From Dyadobacter sp. CY326 (lineage in GTDB: Bacteria; Bacteroidota; Bacteroidia; Cytophagales; Spirosomataceae), in assembly GCF_021390515.1 (NCBI RefSeq), contig NZ_JAJUXI010000002.1:124001-188000 (forward strand): 64,000 nucleotides of DNA, in the 5' to 3' direction. The notes beneath the pieces are model-generated. The model was not told where the DNA came from, searched no databases, and worked only from the letters and a program-made list of their open reading frames with translations. The position numbers were made by a program, and so were the translations under genes. Below are positions 35,284 to 45,054 of this stretch, piece by piece (the stretch's first letter is position 1; every line of letters starts with the position of its first letter).

Positions 35284-37743
35284 TTACTGATTGACAAAGA
35301 CATAGGACTTCCCAGCCACCGTAGGAACATCGTAAAGGAATGTTTGCCGAATGTCGGGTGCCGACAAGTTTGCCTTGGAAGATAATACAGCATTGGCCAC
35401 TGCTTCGCTTTGGTAAAATGCATTGGAATTTTGTCCCGACGCAACATTCACCGCGTGACCGTCGGCAGATTTCAGCGCATTGGGCACACGCAGCCGGAGG
35501 TTTCCGCCTAACTTGGATTTCACTTCGACTTTTGTCAGCTTTCCATCCTTCCACTGCACATTCACAATTTCAAAACCTCCCTGCGCCAGCAATCCGCCAA
35601 TGCTGCCGGTCTGCCAGACATCGGGAAGTGCCGGAAGTAAATGCACGGCGCCATCTGCACTCTGCATCAGCATTTCGGTGATGCCCGAGGTGCAGCCAAA
35701 GTTGCCGTCAATTTGAAACGGAGGATGCGCATCGAACAGGTTATTATAAGTGCCGCCTCCATCTTTTGTCGTTCCCAAAGGAGAGAGCTGACTTTTGATC
35801 AATGTAAAAGCATGATTCCCATCCTGCAACCGCGCCCACCAATTTACTTTCCAACCCATGCTCCAACCGGTGGACACGTCGCCGCGGTGCAGCAATGTCG
35901 TGCGCGCAGCCGAAAAGAGTTCGGGCGTGCGGTAAGCTGAGATTTGATCAGAAGGAAACAAACCATACAAGTGGGAAACGTGCCGGTGATGGTCATTCGG
36001 GTCGTCCACATCGTCCAGCCATTCCTGCAATTGCCCGTGCTGCCCCACATGCATTGGAGGCAGCCGCTTTCTCATTTGCCTGAGGGTGTCCGAGAATGCT
36101 GCATCTTTTTTCAATATTTCGGCAGCGCGAATGGTGCTGCTGAAAACGTCAAATGCAATTTGGTTATCCATCGTCGTTCCGGCATCCAGCGATGAGCCGT
36201 CGTGCGCGGCGGGCGCATTTTCCGGAGAACTTCCCGGGTTAACCACGAGCCAGTGATATTTGGGATGTTCGATCAGAAAGTCAGCATAAAAAGTGGCTGC
36301 GCCTTTTAAAACGGGGTAAATTTTGGCCAGATAAGCTTTGTCGCCATGATAAAGATAATGCTGCCACAAATGCTGGCTCGTCCAGCCGCCGCCCGCAATC
36401 CACATGCCCCAGAATGCGCCGTCGATGGCGCCGGTCGCACGCCAGATGTCGGTGTTGTGATGCGCCATCCAGCCTCTGGCGCCGTACATTGTTTTTGCTG
36501 TTTCCTGTCCGGTTTGAGATAATTCTTCGACCATTTTCAAAAAAGGCTCGTGCAGCTCGCTCAGGTTTGCACGCTCTGCGGGCCAGTAATTCATTTGCGC
36601 ATTGATGTTGATCGTGTATTTGCTGTCCCAGGGCGGCATCATCTTATTGTTCCAGATTCCCTGCAAATTGGCAGGCTGCCCACCCGGCTGTGAACTCGAA
36701 ATCAACAAGTAACGCCCGTATTGATAGTAAAGCGTAACCAGCTCAGGATCATTGACATTCCGGAAGTTTTGAAGCCTTTCATCCGTTGGCAAATTGCCCT
36801 GTTCCGTGGTGCCCAGGTCGAATTTTACACGTTTGAAATAATGCTGATATGCCGCAATGTGCGGATTCAAAATCGCAGTGAAGGATTTAGTCGAGGCTTT
36901 GTCGAGATAAGAAGCCGCAAGCGCGTTTTCGTCCCCGCTTACATCCTGATAGTTTTTAAAATTGGTTGCAATCGAAACGAAAATCGTGGCCGCATTGGCA
37001 CCTGTCACAGTTAATGCCGTGTCGCTGGCCGTTACCGAGCCTCCTTCGGTTTTTATTCTTGTGATTCCCTTGAAGCGCACCATTCCCTTCACGCCTTCAT
37101 GGTCGGCAGCCGTTCCTGCAATGGTGAGGTCCTTCGAAGTTGTGGTTTTGATTTGCTTGTTAATGTGCAGAGATGAGAAGGACGCATTGAAAGCCAGCTT
37201 GCCCGGTTTGTCCGCAGTTAACCGAATGACCATCACGCGATCCGGAAATGAGGCCAAAACTTCCCTAGTGTAATTTACGCCGTCGACTTGGTAGGTGGTT
37301 TTAGCAACCGCGCGTTCAATGTCCAACTCGCGATAATAGTTCGAGTAGTTTTCGTGCCCGTCAAATGTTAAGTGCAGTTCGCCAAGCGGCTGAAACAACT
37401 GCCCGTGCGACTTTTTTGTAATGATGGCTTTATTGGCCAGCTTTTCGGCTTCTTTCTGTTTTCCGTCAAAAATTAGTTGTCGAATTTCAGGCAATGCGGC
37501 CAATGCATCCGGATTATCGTTCCGATTGGGCCCGCCCGACCACAATGTATGCTCATTGAGCTGGATGGTTTCACTCACCACATTGCCATACACCATTCCG
37601 CCGAGTCTGCCATTCCCAACCGGCAATGCATTTTCCCAGGTTTTGCCCGACGGTTTGTTATACCAAAGCTTTTGCACACGCGGCGTTTGCGCATAACCAG
37701 CCAATGCAACTGCCATGAACAAAAGGCAGAAAATTCGTCTCAT
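35284..37743 (-). CDS. GH95-family glycosidase (alpha-L-fucosidase/galactosidase type)
   Basis: 819 residues from ATG 37743; an in-frame ATG seven codons upstream gives a poorer signal peptide. The signal is followed by the hallmark GH95 N-terminus [20 protein letters not shown] and [17 protein letters not shown]. The (alpha/alpha)6 barrel includes [20 protein letters not shown] near 385 and [20 protein letters not shown] near 635. A C-terminal sandwich completes it. GH95 inverts alpha-1,2-L-fucosides or alpha-L-galactosides, including those on hemicellulose side chains. First gene of the minus-strand arm; nested dyads lie just upstream. Confidence 0.9.
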   Translation of the reverse strand: MRRIFCLLFMAVALAGYAQTPRVQKLWYNKPSGKTWENALPVGNGRLGGMVYGNVVSETIQLNEHTLWSGGPNRNDNPDALAALPEIRQLIFDGKQKEAEKLANKAIITKKSHGQLFQPLGELHLTFDGHENYSNYYRELDIERAVAKTTYQVDGVNYTREVLASFPDRVMVIRLTADKPGKLAFNASFSSLHINKQIKTTTSKDLTIAGTAADHEGVKGMVRFKGITRIKTEGGSVTASDTALTVTGANAATIFVSIATNFKNYQDVSGDENALAASYLDKASTKSFTAILNPHIAAYQHYFKRVKFDLGTTEQGNLPTDERLQNFRNVNDPELVTLYYQYGRYLLISSSQPGGQPANLQGIWNNKMMPPWDSKYTININAQMNYWPAERANLSELHEPFLKMVEELSQTGQETAKTMYGARGWMAHHNTDIWRATGAIDGAFWGMWIAGGGWTSQHLWQHYLYHGDKAYLAKIYPVLKGAATFYADFLIEHPKYHWLVVNPGSSPENAPAAHDGSSLDAGTTMDNQIAFDVFSSTIRAAEILKKDAAFSDTLRQMRKRLPPMHVGQHGQLQEWLDDVDDPNDHHRHVSHLYGLFPSDQISAYRTPELFSAARTTLLHRGDVSTGWSMGWKVNWWARLQDGNHAFTLIKSQLSPLGTTKDGGGTYNNLFDAHPPFQIDGNFGCTSGITEMLMQSADGAVHLLPALPDVWQTGSIGGLLAQGGFEIVNVQWKDGKLTKVEVKSKLGGNLRLRVPNALKSADGHAVNVASGQNSNAFYQSEAVANAVLSSKANLSAPDIRQTFLYDVPTVAGKSYVFVNQ

Positions 37744-37750
37744 AAATACT

Positions 37751-37798
37751 TTGTTTCCATGCAAACTAATGTGTCAGATTGACACTTGAAGGAAACAA
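37751..37798 (-). promoter_or_regulatory. Nested inverted repeats before the GH95 operon
   Basis: An outer pair TTGTTTCC (37751-37758) / GGAAACAA (37791-37798) encloses an inner pair GTGTCA (37771-37776) / TGACAC (37780-37785) with spacer GAT. They lie 8-55 bases upstream of the GH95 ATG. An imperfect -7 box (TTAGTTTG, minus strand 37770-37763) sits between them. They could be an operator or a two-tier mRNA hairpin. Confidence 0.45.
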
Positions 37799-37843
37799 TA
37801 GTATAAATTAATCTATATAAAACAAAATTATTTCTGGTAAACC

Positions 37844-40800
37844 TTACAAAGCTTCATTCTGTAACCGGATCACATAAGCGGATGGACTCACTCCAAACTG
37901 CTTTTGAAAATCTCTGGAAAAGTTGGTTGGAATGCTGTAACCGACCATATCGGCCACTTCGTTGATCTTGTATTTGTTTTCAGCAAGGAGTTCTGCGGCT
38001 TTTTTGAGGCGCGACAAGTTGATAAGCTCGTTAGGCGTCATGTCCGAAATGCCTTTGATCTTGCGATATAAAGTCGGACGGCTCATGTTCATCATGGATG
38101 AAAGCAGGTCTACGTCGAGGTTGCTGTCGGCAATGCGCTTGCTGATGATGTTGTTGAGCTGTTCCAAAAACTGCTTATCCGCTGTTGAAGATGCAATTCC
38201 TCTGATGTGCGTGAGCGGCGAGCGGGCGAAATATTCCTTTATAATGTTGCGGTTATTGATCAGATTCGTGATTTGAGCGGCCAAATGATCGAGCGAAAAC
38301 GGCTTTTCAATGTAAGCGTCCGCGCCTACTTCCAGCCCTTCGATCCGGGAGTTGATAGAGTTTTTGGCAGTCAATAAAATGATCGGAATGTGGCTGAACT
38401 GCACGTCGTGTTTCATTTTTCGGGTCAGTTCAATCCCGTCCATCACGGGCATCATAATGTCGCTGATCACCAGATGAACGTTTTCATGCTGCAAGATCTC
38501 AACAGCCTGCTGGCCGTCCAGGGCGCGCATGACATTATATGAAGCGCTCAGCTCGCGGCTTAGATAGTTGAGAATGTCCACATTATCTTCCACAAGCAGG
38601 ATCACGGGCTTGGCCGGATCTGCCGCTTCATTAGCCACATTATTTAGTATAAAATCAGCCGGAATTTCCTCAATTTCACCTTTCAAATCCATTTCATAAT
38701 CCTGGTGAATGGGCAATGAAAGCAGAAATGTATTTTGCTGATTGTCCTGCCGTTTCAGTTCGAGTTTTCCTTTGTGCAGCTCGGCAAGCGAACGCGCCAG
38801 CGGCAAACCAATGCCGGTTCCCTCCTGTTTCTGACTGGCGGCAACGCGGTAAAACGGTTCGAAGATCTTGTCCTTTTCATCGTCTCCGATGATCAAACCG
38901 TCATTGGTAAATTCAATGTAAAAAAGCAGATCGTCGCTGCTGAATGGCAAGAGTCTGATTTTAACCGCGTTATCCGCGTATTTGATCGCATTGTTGATAA
39001 GGTTGCTAATGATCTTCTTGCACGCTTCAATGTCCACGTAAGCGTGTAATGTAATGCGGGGAAGCTCAATTTTATAGGTTAAATTCTTCTGTTCCGCCGC
39101 CGGCCTGAATGTGGCAAACACGTCGCTAAGCAGCTCATTGATATCCGTTTTGGTAAAATTCAGACTAAAATTATTCGCCTCGGCTTTCCGGAAATCCAGC
39201 AGCTGGTTGGTCAGGTCAATGAGGCGGTTGGCATTTTTATTGATCATAGTCAGGTTTTCAAAAGTTTCCGCATTGGCGTTTTCATCGGCCAGCAGCTTGT
39301 CGAGCGGCATTTTGATGAGCGTCAGCGGGGTTCTGATTTCATGGGCAACGTTGGTAAAAAAGTCAATTTTCGCATTGTAAATCTCGCGCTCCTTGCCGAT
39401 TTCAATGGTTTCGATCACACGCTTGTTTCGCTCCGCAACCGCCCAGTGATAGTAACGGAGCAGGGTTGTAACAATCGCGCCTGCAATTGCCGCGTAGAGT
39501 AGATAAGCCCAGATCGTCGCCCACCACGGAGGCAGAATTTCAATGCTGAGCCTCGTCTCGCGGCCATTCCAGACCTGATCGTTGTTCGACCCCTTAATCC
39601 GTAACACATAATGCCCCGGCGGGAGTTTTGAAAAATAGATTTTTCTGTTGTTGCTTACCGTAAGCCATTGCCCGTCAAGACCTTCCATTTGATACATGTA
39701 ACGGTTCATCTGGGGGATCACATAACTTAATGCGGCGACATCAAAAGTCAGGTTCGAGCGATCATAGGGCAGCCTGATTGCTTTGGCGTAAATGGGTGAC
39801 TCGGTTAAGGGAGAGTTTTTGTCGCCAATTTGCAGTTCCTGATTGTTCGACTGGATGCCTGTAATGTACACCGGCGGCACATATGCATTCTTTACAAATG
39901 TGCCGGGCTTAAAGCTGATCAGCCCCGCAACCGTGCCGAAAAACAGCGTTCCGTCGTCATTTTTATACGAAGAGTTGTAATTGAATTGCTCGCTTGGAAG
40001 CCCGTTGGCCTCGTTGTAATTTGTGAATTTCCCCGTTTTGGAATCCAGCATGGATAATCCGCGTGAGGTCGAGATCCAGAAATTCCCCTGCTCGTCTTCC
40101 AAAACCCTGAAAACCTGGTTATCCGGCAGACCGTCTTCAATGCGGTAATTTTTGAATTTCTTTGTCAGATCATTGTAACGCGATAAACCGTGCTCTGTGC
40201 AGAACCAGAAATCCCCATTTGAGCTCTGATAAAGGCTGTTAATGTAGTTATCAGGAAGCCCGTCGGCTTTTCCTTCCACATACTGAATTCTTCCTTTTTT
40301 GTTGGTTTTTGGGTTAAAATAAAAAACCCCTCCTCCATAACTCGCCACCCAGAGTGTGCCCTGTTTGTCTTCATGAATGCTCTGGACCTGCGAGTTGAAA
40401 AACTCCATGGGTGAGAAATCGTCCGTTTTTCGGTTGTACTTGAACAGCCCCGACCACGTCCCGACGAGAATGTCCAAGCTGCGCGTTTTGTACAATGTGA
40501 CTATGAAATTGCTGCCGAAAGTGTTGGGCATACTGGTGCTGTAATGTCGCACGACTTTGTTGGTTTTCAAATCCATCACATCCAGCCCGTGCTCGTAAGT
40601 GCCGATCCACAAATGATCGCCGTCGGCCACCAGTCCGTGCAGGTTCCGGTAAGCAATGCTGCCCTTTTTTCCATCAGGCAGAAAGGACTTGAATGTTCCC
40701 GTTTGCAAATCTAGCTGGTTCAATCCTGCATCCTCCGTGCCGACCCAGAGCTTGCCATATTGATCCTTGGTAATTTCATGGACCAGATTTCCGCTGATGC

Positions 40801-41848
40801 TGTTGCCGGGCTGCGGGAAATATTTATGAAAACGGTTGAACTCGGAAGAATAATAATTGACCCCACCAAACTGTGTGCTCACCCAGATTCCGCCTTCCCT
40901 ATCCTTGAAAATCGCGTTCACAATGTTGTCAGTGATCGAGTAAGCGTTGTATTTCTCTTTCACAATCTGGTTCAATTTCTTCCTTTTCAGGTCTAGAATG
41001 TAAAGGCCCGACTCGGAGCCAAGCCAAAATTTGCCGTCGCTATGCTTGTAAATGGCGTGGATCTGAATGTCTTCCTGCTTGCCCGTTAGCCCGGAAATGT
41101 CTTCCACTTTACCGTTTTTATAATTGACCAGCTGCACGCGGTGCATACTGCCCACCAGCAAAGCCGAATCCGACACAGCATGCACGACGATGTTGCCAAA
41201 AATGTCGCTCACGCCCACGAGGCGGGCAATGTCAAATTCAGTAAAGTCATTGGTAACAGCATTGAAGCGCCTGACCATGCCGTTGCTGCTCGCAATCCAC
41301 ACGATCCCCTCGCCCGAAACATGAATGGAAATGACATTTGCGTCCCATGAAAACGTGCTGACTTTCTGGGTTTTGGAATTGTAACGAAAAAGGCGGTTGT
41401 CTGAAATGATCCAGATGTTTCCCTGCTTGTCTCCACGGATCACGCGCACCTCTCCGGCCTTTACCAGATTGAAAGGTGAAAACTGATCCGAAATTGGATT
41501 ATAGCGGTAAACGCCCTTATGCGTGCCGATCCACAATTTCTCGTCAACGTCTTCAAAAATTGAAAAAACGGAATTGCTGCCAAGACTGGTCGAATCACCC
41601 TGTTTGCTTCTGAAAATCTTGAAAGAATTGCCGTCAAACCGGTTGAGTCCGTTGCGGCTGGCAATCCAGATGAAGCCCTTTTTATCCTGCAAAATGTCGC
41701 CCGTCGCATTGCCCGAAAGACCGTTGGAAACCTTGTAGCTTTTGAAATAATAGGGAATGTCCTGGCCCGGACAGGTCAGATATAAAAGCAGACAGCAAAA
41801 TGTAGCGAGCAGATTTTTCACATTATAAATATATCCCTGCAAAATCAT
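37844..41848 (-). CDS. Hybrid two-component system (HTCS) regulator of the xylan locus
   Basis: About 1334 residues from ATG 41848; ATG 41902 or a GTG at 41821 are alternatives. Signal-like helix, then a periplasmic sensor made of two seven-bladed Reg_prop propellers (repeats such as GNIWIISDNRLFRYN, GKFWLGSESGLYILD). A Y_Y_Y domain, a transmembrane helix (YLLYAAIAGAIVTTLL), a histidine kinase with FFTNVAHEIRTPLTLIKMPL near residue 835, an ATPase domain (GTGIGLPLARSLAELH), a receiver with LVISDIMMPVMDG near 1130 and an AraC HTH pair at the C-terminus. HTCS proteins bind oligosaccharides in the periplasm and switch on their neighbouring locus. It lies between the two arms. Confidence 0.95.
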   Translation of the reverse strand: MILQGYIYNVKNLLATFCCLLLYLTCPGQDIPYYFKSYKVSNGLSGNATGDILQDKKGFIWIASRNGLNRFDGNSFKIFRSKQGDSTSLGSNSVFSIFEDVDEKLWIGTHKGVYRYNPISDQFSPFNLVKAGEVRVIRGDKQGNIWIISDNRLFRYNSKTQKVSTFSWDANVISIHVSGEGIVWIASSNGMVRRFNAVTNDFTEFDIARLVGVSDIFGNIVVHAVSDSALLVGSMHRVQLVNYKNGKVEDISGLTGKQEDIQIHAIYKHSDGKFWLGSESGLYILDLKRKKLNQIVKEKYNAYSITDNIVNAIFKDREGGIWVSTQFGGVNYYSSEFNRFHKYFPQPGNSISGNLVHEITKDQYGKLWVGTEDAGLNQLDLQTGTFKSFLPDGKKGSIAYRNLHGLVADGDHLWIGTYEHGLDVMDLKTNKVVRHYSTSMPNTFGSNFIVTLYKTRSLDILVGTWSGLFKYNRKTDDFSPMEFFNSQVQSIHEDKQGTLWVASYGGGVFYFNPKTNKKGRIQYVEGKADGLPDNYINSLYQSSNGDFWFCTEHGLSRYNDLTKKFKNYRIEDGLPDNQVFRVLEDEQGNFWISTSRGLSMLDSKTGKFTNYNEANGLPSEQFNYNSSYKNDDGTLFFGTVAGLISFKPGTFVKNAYVPPVYITGIQSNNQELQIGDKNSPLTESPIYAKAIRLPYDRSNLTFDVAALSYVIPQMNRYMYQMEGLDGQWLTVSNNRKIYFSKLPPGHYVLRIKGSNNDQVWNGRETRLSIEILPPWWATIWAYLLYAAIAGAIVTTLLRYYHWAVAERNKRVIETIEIGKEREIYNAKIDFFTNVAHEIRTPLTLIKMPLDKLLADENANAETFENLTMINKNANRLIDLTNQLLDFRKAEANNFSLNFTKTDINELLSDVFATFRPAAEQKNLTYKIELPRITLHAYVDIEACKKIISNLINNAIKYADNAVKIRLLPFSSDDLLFYIEFTNDGLIIGDDEKDKIFEPFYRVAASQKQEGTGIGLPLARSLAELHKGKLELKRQDNQQNTFLLSLPIHQDYEMDLKGEIEEIPADFILNNVANEAADPAKPVILLVEDNVDILNYLSRELSASYNVMRALDGQQAVEILQHENVHLVISDIMMPVMDGIELTRKMKHDVQFSHIPIILLTAKNSINSRIEGLEVGADAYIEKPFSLDHLAAQITNLINNRNIIKEYFARSPLTHIRGIASSTADKQFLEQLNNIISKRIADSNLDVDLLSSMMNMSRPTLYRKIKGISDMTPNELINLSRLKKAAELLAENKYKINEVADMVGYSIPTNFSRDFQKQFGVSPSAYVIRLQNEAL

Positions 41849-42017
41849 TGGTAAACAACATTTAGCAATGATGAGACAGTTTGATCTAAAATTGAGACTC
41901 ACAGATCATTCCATTAATTAACAAAGAATGAACTTCGCAGAAGTTAAAATAAGTCCTATTAATTAATCATATAATAACAAGTTCATAAGCACAAAACCCG
42001 CTTAAACAACAATTTTA

Positions 42018-45000
42018 ATGAAAAATAATTTGTACAAACTGGCACAAGCTGCTAAAAAGCCGATGCAAATGCGCTGGTCTGCCAAGACTGCGCTGGCAAT
42101 GCTTTTGGGTATCTTCGTGGCCATGTCCGGAGTCGCTCAGGCTCAGACGGGCAGTTCACTTTCAGGTAAAGTTTCTGACAAACAAGGCGCTTTGCCGGGC
42201 GTTTCTGTGTTAGAAAAAGGCACAAGCAACGGCACGACGACCGATGCAGAAGGAAAATTTACATTACAGCTTTCGGCAGAAGGCAAAACAATTACGGTTT
42301 CAAGTGTGGGCTACGTGGCTCAGGATGTTGACGTTACCAACAAATCGACGATTGACATCACATTGCTGGAAGATCAGAAAACACTTAATGAAGTGGTCGT
42401 GATCGGTTACGGCTCTTTGAACAAAAGAGAGGTTTCCAGCGCCATCACCCACTTATCCAGCAAGGATTTGCTTCAAATAGGAAGTAACAGTCCGCTAATG
42501 TCGATTCAAGGTAAAGTGGCCGGACTTTCGGTAACGAACACTTCCGCCGGTGACCCTAACTCAACGCCCAACATTCAGCTGCGCGGCGCTTCTTCGCGCA
42601 GTGCGGGTCTTGGACCATTGTATGTAATCAATGGAATTCCGGGTGGTAACATCGACAACATTAACCAAAATGAGATCGAATCCATTGACGTGTTGAAAGG
42701 CGGGGCGGCTTCGGCGATTTACGGAACGCGCGGAAGTAACGGGGTGATCGTGATCACAACCAAAAAAGGCTCGGCCGAATCACGGTTGTTTTACGATGGT
42801 TATACTTCATTCGATTTCTTAGCCAATGAATTGAAAGTGCTTTCCAAAGACCAGTTCCTAGCCAACAAGCGCGGAGTGGACTTCGGAGGTAACACCAACT
42901 GGATGAAGGAAGTTAGCCGTACACCAGCGTTTACGCAGAAACATACTTTGCAGTTTTCGGGTGGAAATGGCAAGACAAATTATTTTAGTTCAGTGGATTT
43001 CCGCGATGCGAACGGGATCGATCTTCGCGCCGCAAAGAAAGAATATGGCGGCCGGGTGAACATTAATCACACCACCGCAAACGATCTTTTTGCATTGACT
43101 TTCAGCGTAGCGCCACGTTATGCCAAAACGAGTGAGGCCGATTACAGCGGTTTCAATTATGCATTGACGTTGAACCCGACGCAATCTGTGCGGGATTCTG
43201 CTGGCAAGTATGCCTACATTAACTCCGGATTTTTTGCCAATAACCCGGTCGAAAACGCCAAAAGCGTGATCCGTGGTGAGGAGATCAAATTCCTGGATGT
43301 GAATGGTTCAGCCAAATGGAACATTCTCGAAAACCTGAACACGACTGTGACTTTCGGTGAGGTAACCCGGTCGGCACGCGCCCAGCGATTCACGCCATCG
43401 AACATTACTACAGTCATAAATGGCAACGGACGCAACACGGCATATCAAGCGCTTAACGAGAATGATCAGAAAAGTTTGGAATGGTTGGGAAATTACTTCC
43501 TGGATCTTGACAAACATTCAATTAAGCTGCTGGGTGGTTATTCTTACCAGTTATTTACGAACTCCGGTTTTGATGCTTCAAACGAAAAATTCCCTTCCGA
43601 CGTGCTCACCTATAACGGCCTTGGAACCGGATTATGGAACCTGGAAAAAGGCATTAATGGGGTTAGTTCTTACAAAAACACCTCGAAGCTGATTGCCTTC
43701 TTCGGACGTGTGAACTACGATTTTGACCAAAAATATTACCTGTCTGCAAGTTTGCGCAGGGAAGGTTCTTCCAAATTTGGTTATGACAACAAATGGGGCT
43801 TTTTCCCCGCGGCTTCATTGGCATGGCGCGTGACGCAGGAGAATTTTGCAAAAAACATTTCCTGGCTGAATGAATTGAAAGTGCGTGCGGATTATGGCGA
43901 AACGGGAAACCAGGATTTTGACAGCTATAAATCTTTGGATACATATGGCGGCTACGGTTACTATCCGTTCAACGGTAATTCTTATCAAGTGTGGGGACCA
44001 AACCAAAACACAAACTACAACTTGCGTTGGGAAAAGGCAGCCAACTTCAATGCGGGCGTTGACTTCGAGCTTTTCAGCAGCAAAGTTTCAGGTAGCGTGA
44101 ACTATTATGTGCGTACAAACAAGGATTTGCTTGGGAATTACAATGTGTCGAACCCGCCAAACATTCAGGGGCAAACATTTGCTAACGTAGGAACCATGCG
44201 TAATACGGGTGTGGAATTGCAGGTGAGTGCATCAGTTGTCAAAAAAGGCGATTTCAGCTATGATCTTGGCTTGACCGGCGCCTGGAATGACAACAAGTTT
44301 GTTTCATTTTCCAACAATCTGTACAGAGGCCAGCCCTACATTGACGTGGTGGGCATGCCCGCACCAGGAAGCCCGGGAACGCTGCAACGCTTGCAGGAAG
44401 ACACGCGCATAGGAAGCTTTTATGCACTCAAATCTGCGGGTGTGAATGAAAACGGCGCATTGCTCGTGTACAAGAAAAATGGCGAGATAGTGCCAGCGAA
44501 CGAAGCCAACAACGATGACAAGCAATTTATAGGAAACGGTCTGCCGAAGTTCACATTGGGTATGTCCAACTCTTTCAAATACAAAAACTGGGATCTGAGT
44601 GTGTTCCTGCGCGGAGCATTTGGCTATAAGCTGTTCAATACTTACGCTTTCTATTTGGGCACACCGGCTGCACAGGAAAATGCAAACGTGCTGACATCGG
44701 CTTACGATGGAAGCAAATATTCGAAGCTGACCAGCACTTCTACTTACTCGTCGCTTTCCGATTACTTCCTGGAACCAGGCGGATTTTTGAAGGTGGACAA
44801 TGTGACGCTGAGCTACACGCAGCCGCTGAAAACGAAATTCATGCAGTCGGTGCGCGTTTATGCGACAACCCGGAACCTGGCCACATTCACCAAATTCACC
44901 GGCGGCGATCCGGATCTGATCCAGGTAAACGGACTCTATCCCGGCGTGCGGACCAATGGCGACAACAATGGTACGCTGGATTACTATCCTTCTACTACGC

Positions 45001-45032
45001 AGCTTTTGCTGGGTTTACAACTTACATTTTAA
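42018..45032 (+). CDS. SusC/RagA-family TonB-dependent transporter (xylan locus)
   Basis: 1004 residues. It has a long signal (cleavage near GVAQAQ, residue 43). The carboxypeptidase-D-like domain (SSLSGKVSDKQGALPGVSVL) is followed by the plug start LNEVVVIGYGSLNKREVSSA and GGAASAIYGTRGSNGVIVIT near 235. The barrel ends in LLLGLQLTF. It imports oligosaccharides together with the SusD protein 22 bases downstream. A small hairpin AACTTC-GCA-GAAGTT (41932-41946) lies in the 115-base gap between it and the divergent HTCS gene. Placement beside HTCS and xylanolytic enzymes indicates xylan-derived ligands (inference). Confidence 0.95.
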   Translation: MKNNLYKLAQAAKKPMQMRWSAKTALAMLLGIFVAMSGVAQAQTGSSLSGKVSDKQGALPGVSVLEKGTSNGTTTDAEGKFTLQLSAEGKTITVSSVGYVAQDVDVTNKSTIDITLLEDQKTLNEVVVIGYGSLNKREVSSAITHLSSKDLLQIGSNSPLMSIQGKVAGLSVTNTSAGDPNSTPNIQLRGASSRSAGLGPLYVINGIPGGNIDNINQNEIESIDVLKGGAASAIYGTRGSNGVIVITTKKGSAESRLFYDGYTSFDFLANELKVLSKDQFLANKRGVDFGGNTNWMKEVSRTPAFTQKHTLQFSGGNGKTNYFSSVDFRDANGIDLRAAKKEYGGRVNINHTTANDLFALTFSVAPRYAKTSEADYSGFNYALTLNPTQSVRDSAGKYAYINSGFFANNPVENAKSVIRGEEIKFLDVNGSAKWNILENLNTTVTFGEVTRSARAQRFTPSNITTVINGNGRNTAYQALNENDQKSLEWLGNYFLDLDKHSIKLLGGYSYQLFTNSGFDASNEKFPSDVLTYNGLGTGLWNLEKGINGVSSYKNTSKLIAFFGRVNYDFDQKYYLSASLRREGSSKFGYDNKWGFFPAASLAWRVTQENFAKNISWLNELKVRADYGETGNQDFDSYKSLDTYGGYGYYPFNGNSYQVWGPNQNTNYNLRWEKAANFNAGVDFELFSSKVSGSVNYYVRTNKDLLGNYNVSNPPNIQGQTFANVGTMRNTGVELQVSASVVKKGDFSYDLGLTGAWNDNKFVSFSNNLYRGQPYIDVVGMPAPGSPGTLQRLQEDTRIGSFYALKSAGVNENGALLVYKKNGEIVPANEANNDDKQFIGNGLPKFTLGMSNSFKYKNWDLSVFLRGAFGYKLFNTYAFYLGTPAAQENANVLTSAYDGSKYSKLTSTSTYSSLSDYFLEPGGFLKVDNVTLSYTQPLKTKFMQSVRVYATTRNLATFTKFTGGDPDLIQVNGLYPGVRTNGDNNGTLDYYPSTTQLLLGLQLTF

Positions 45033-45054
45033 TAAGCTGATATAAATTCCAAAA

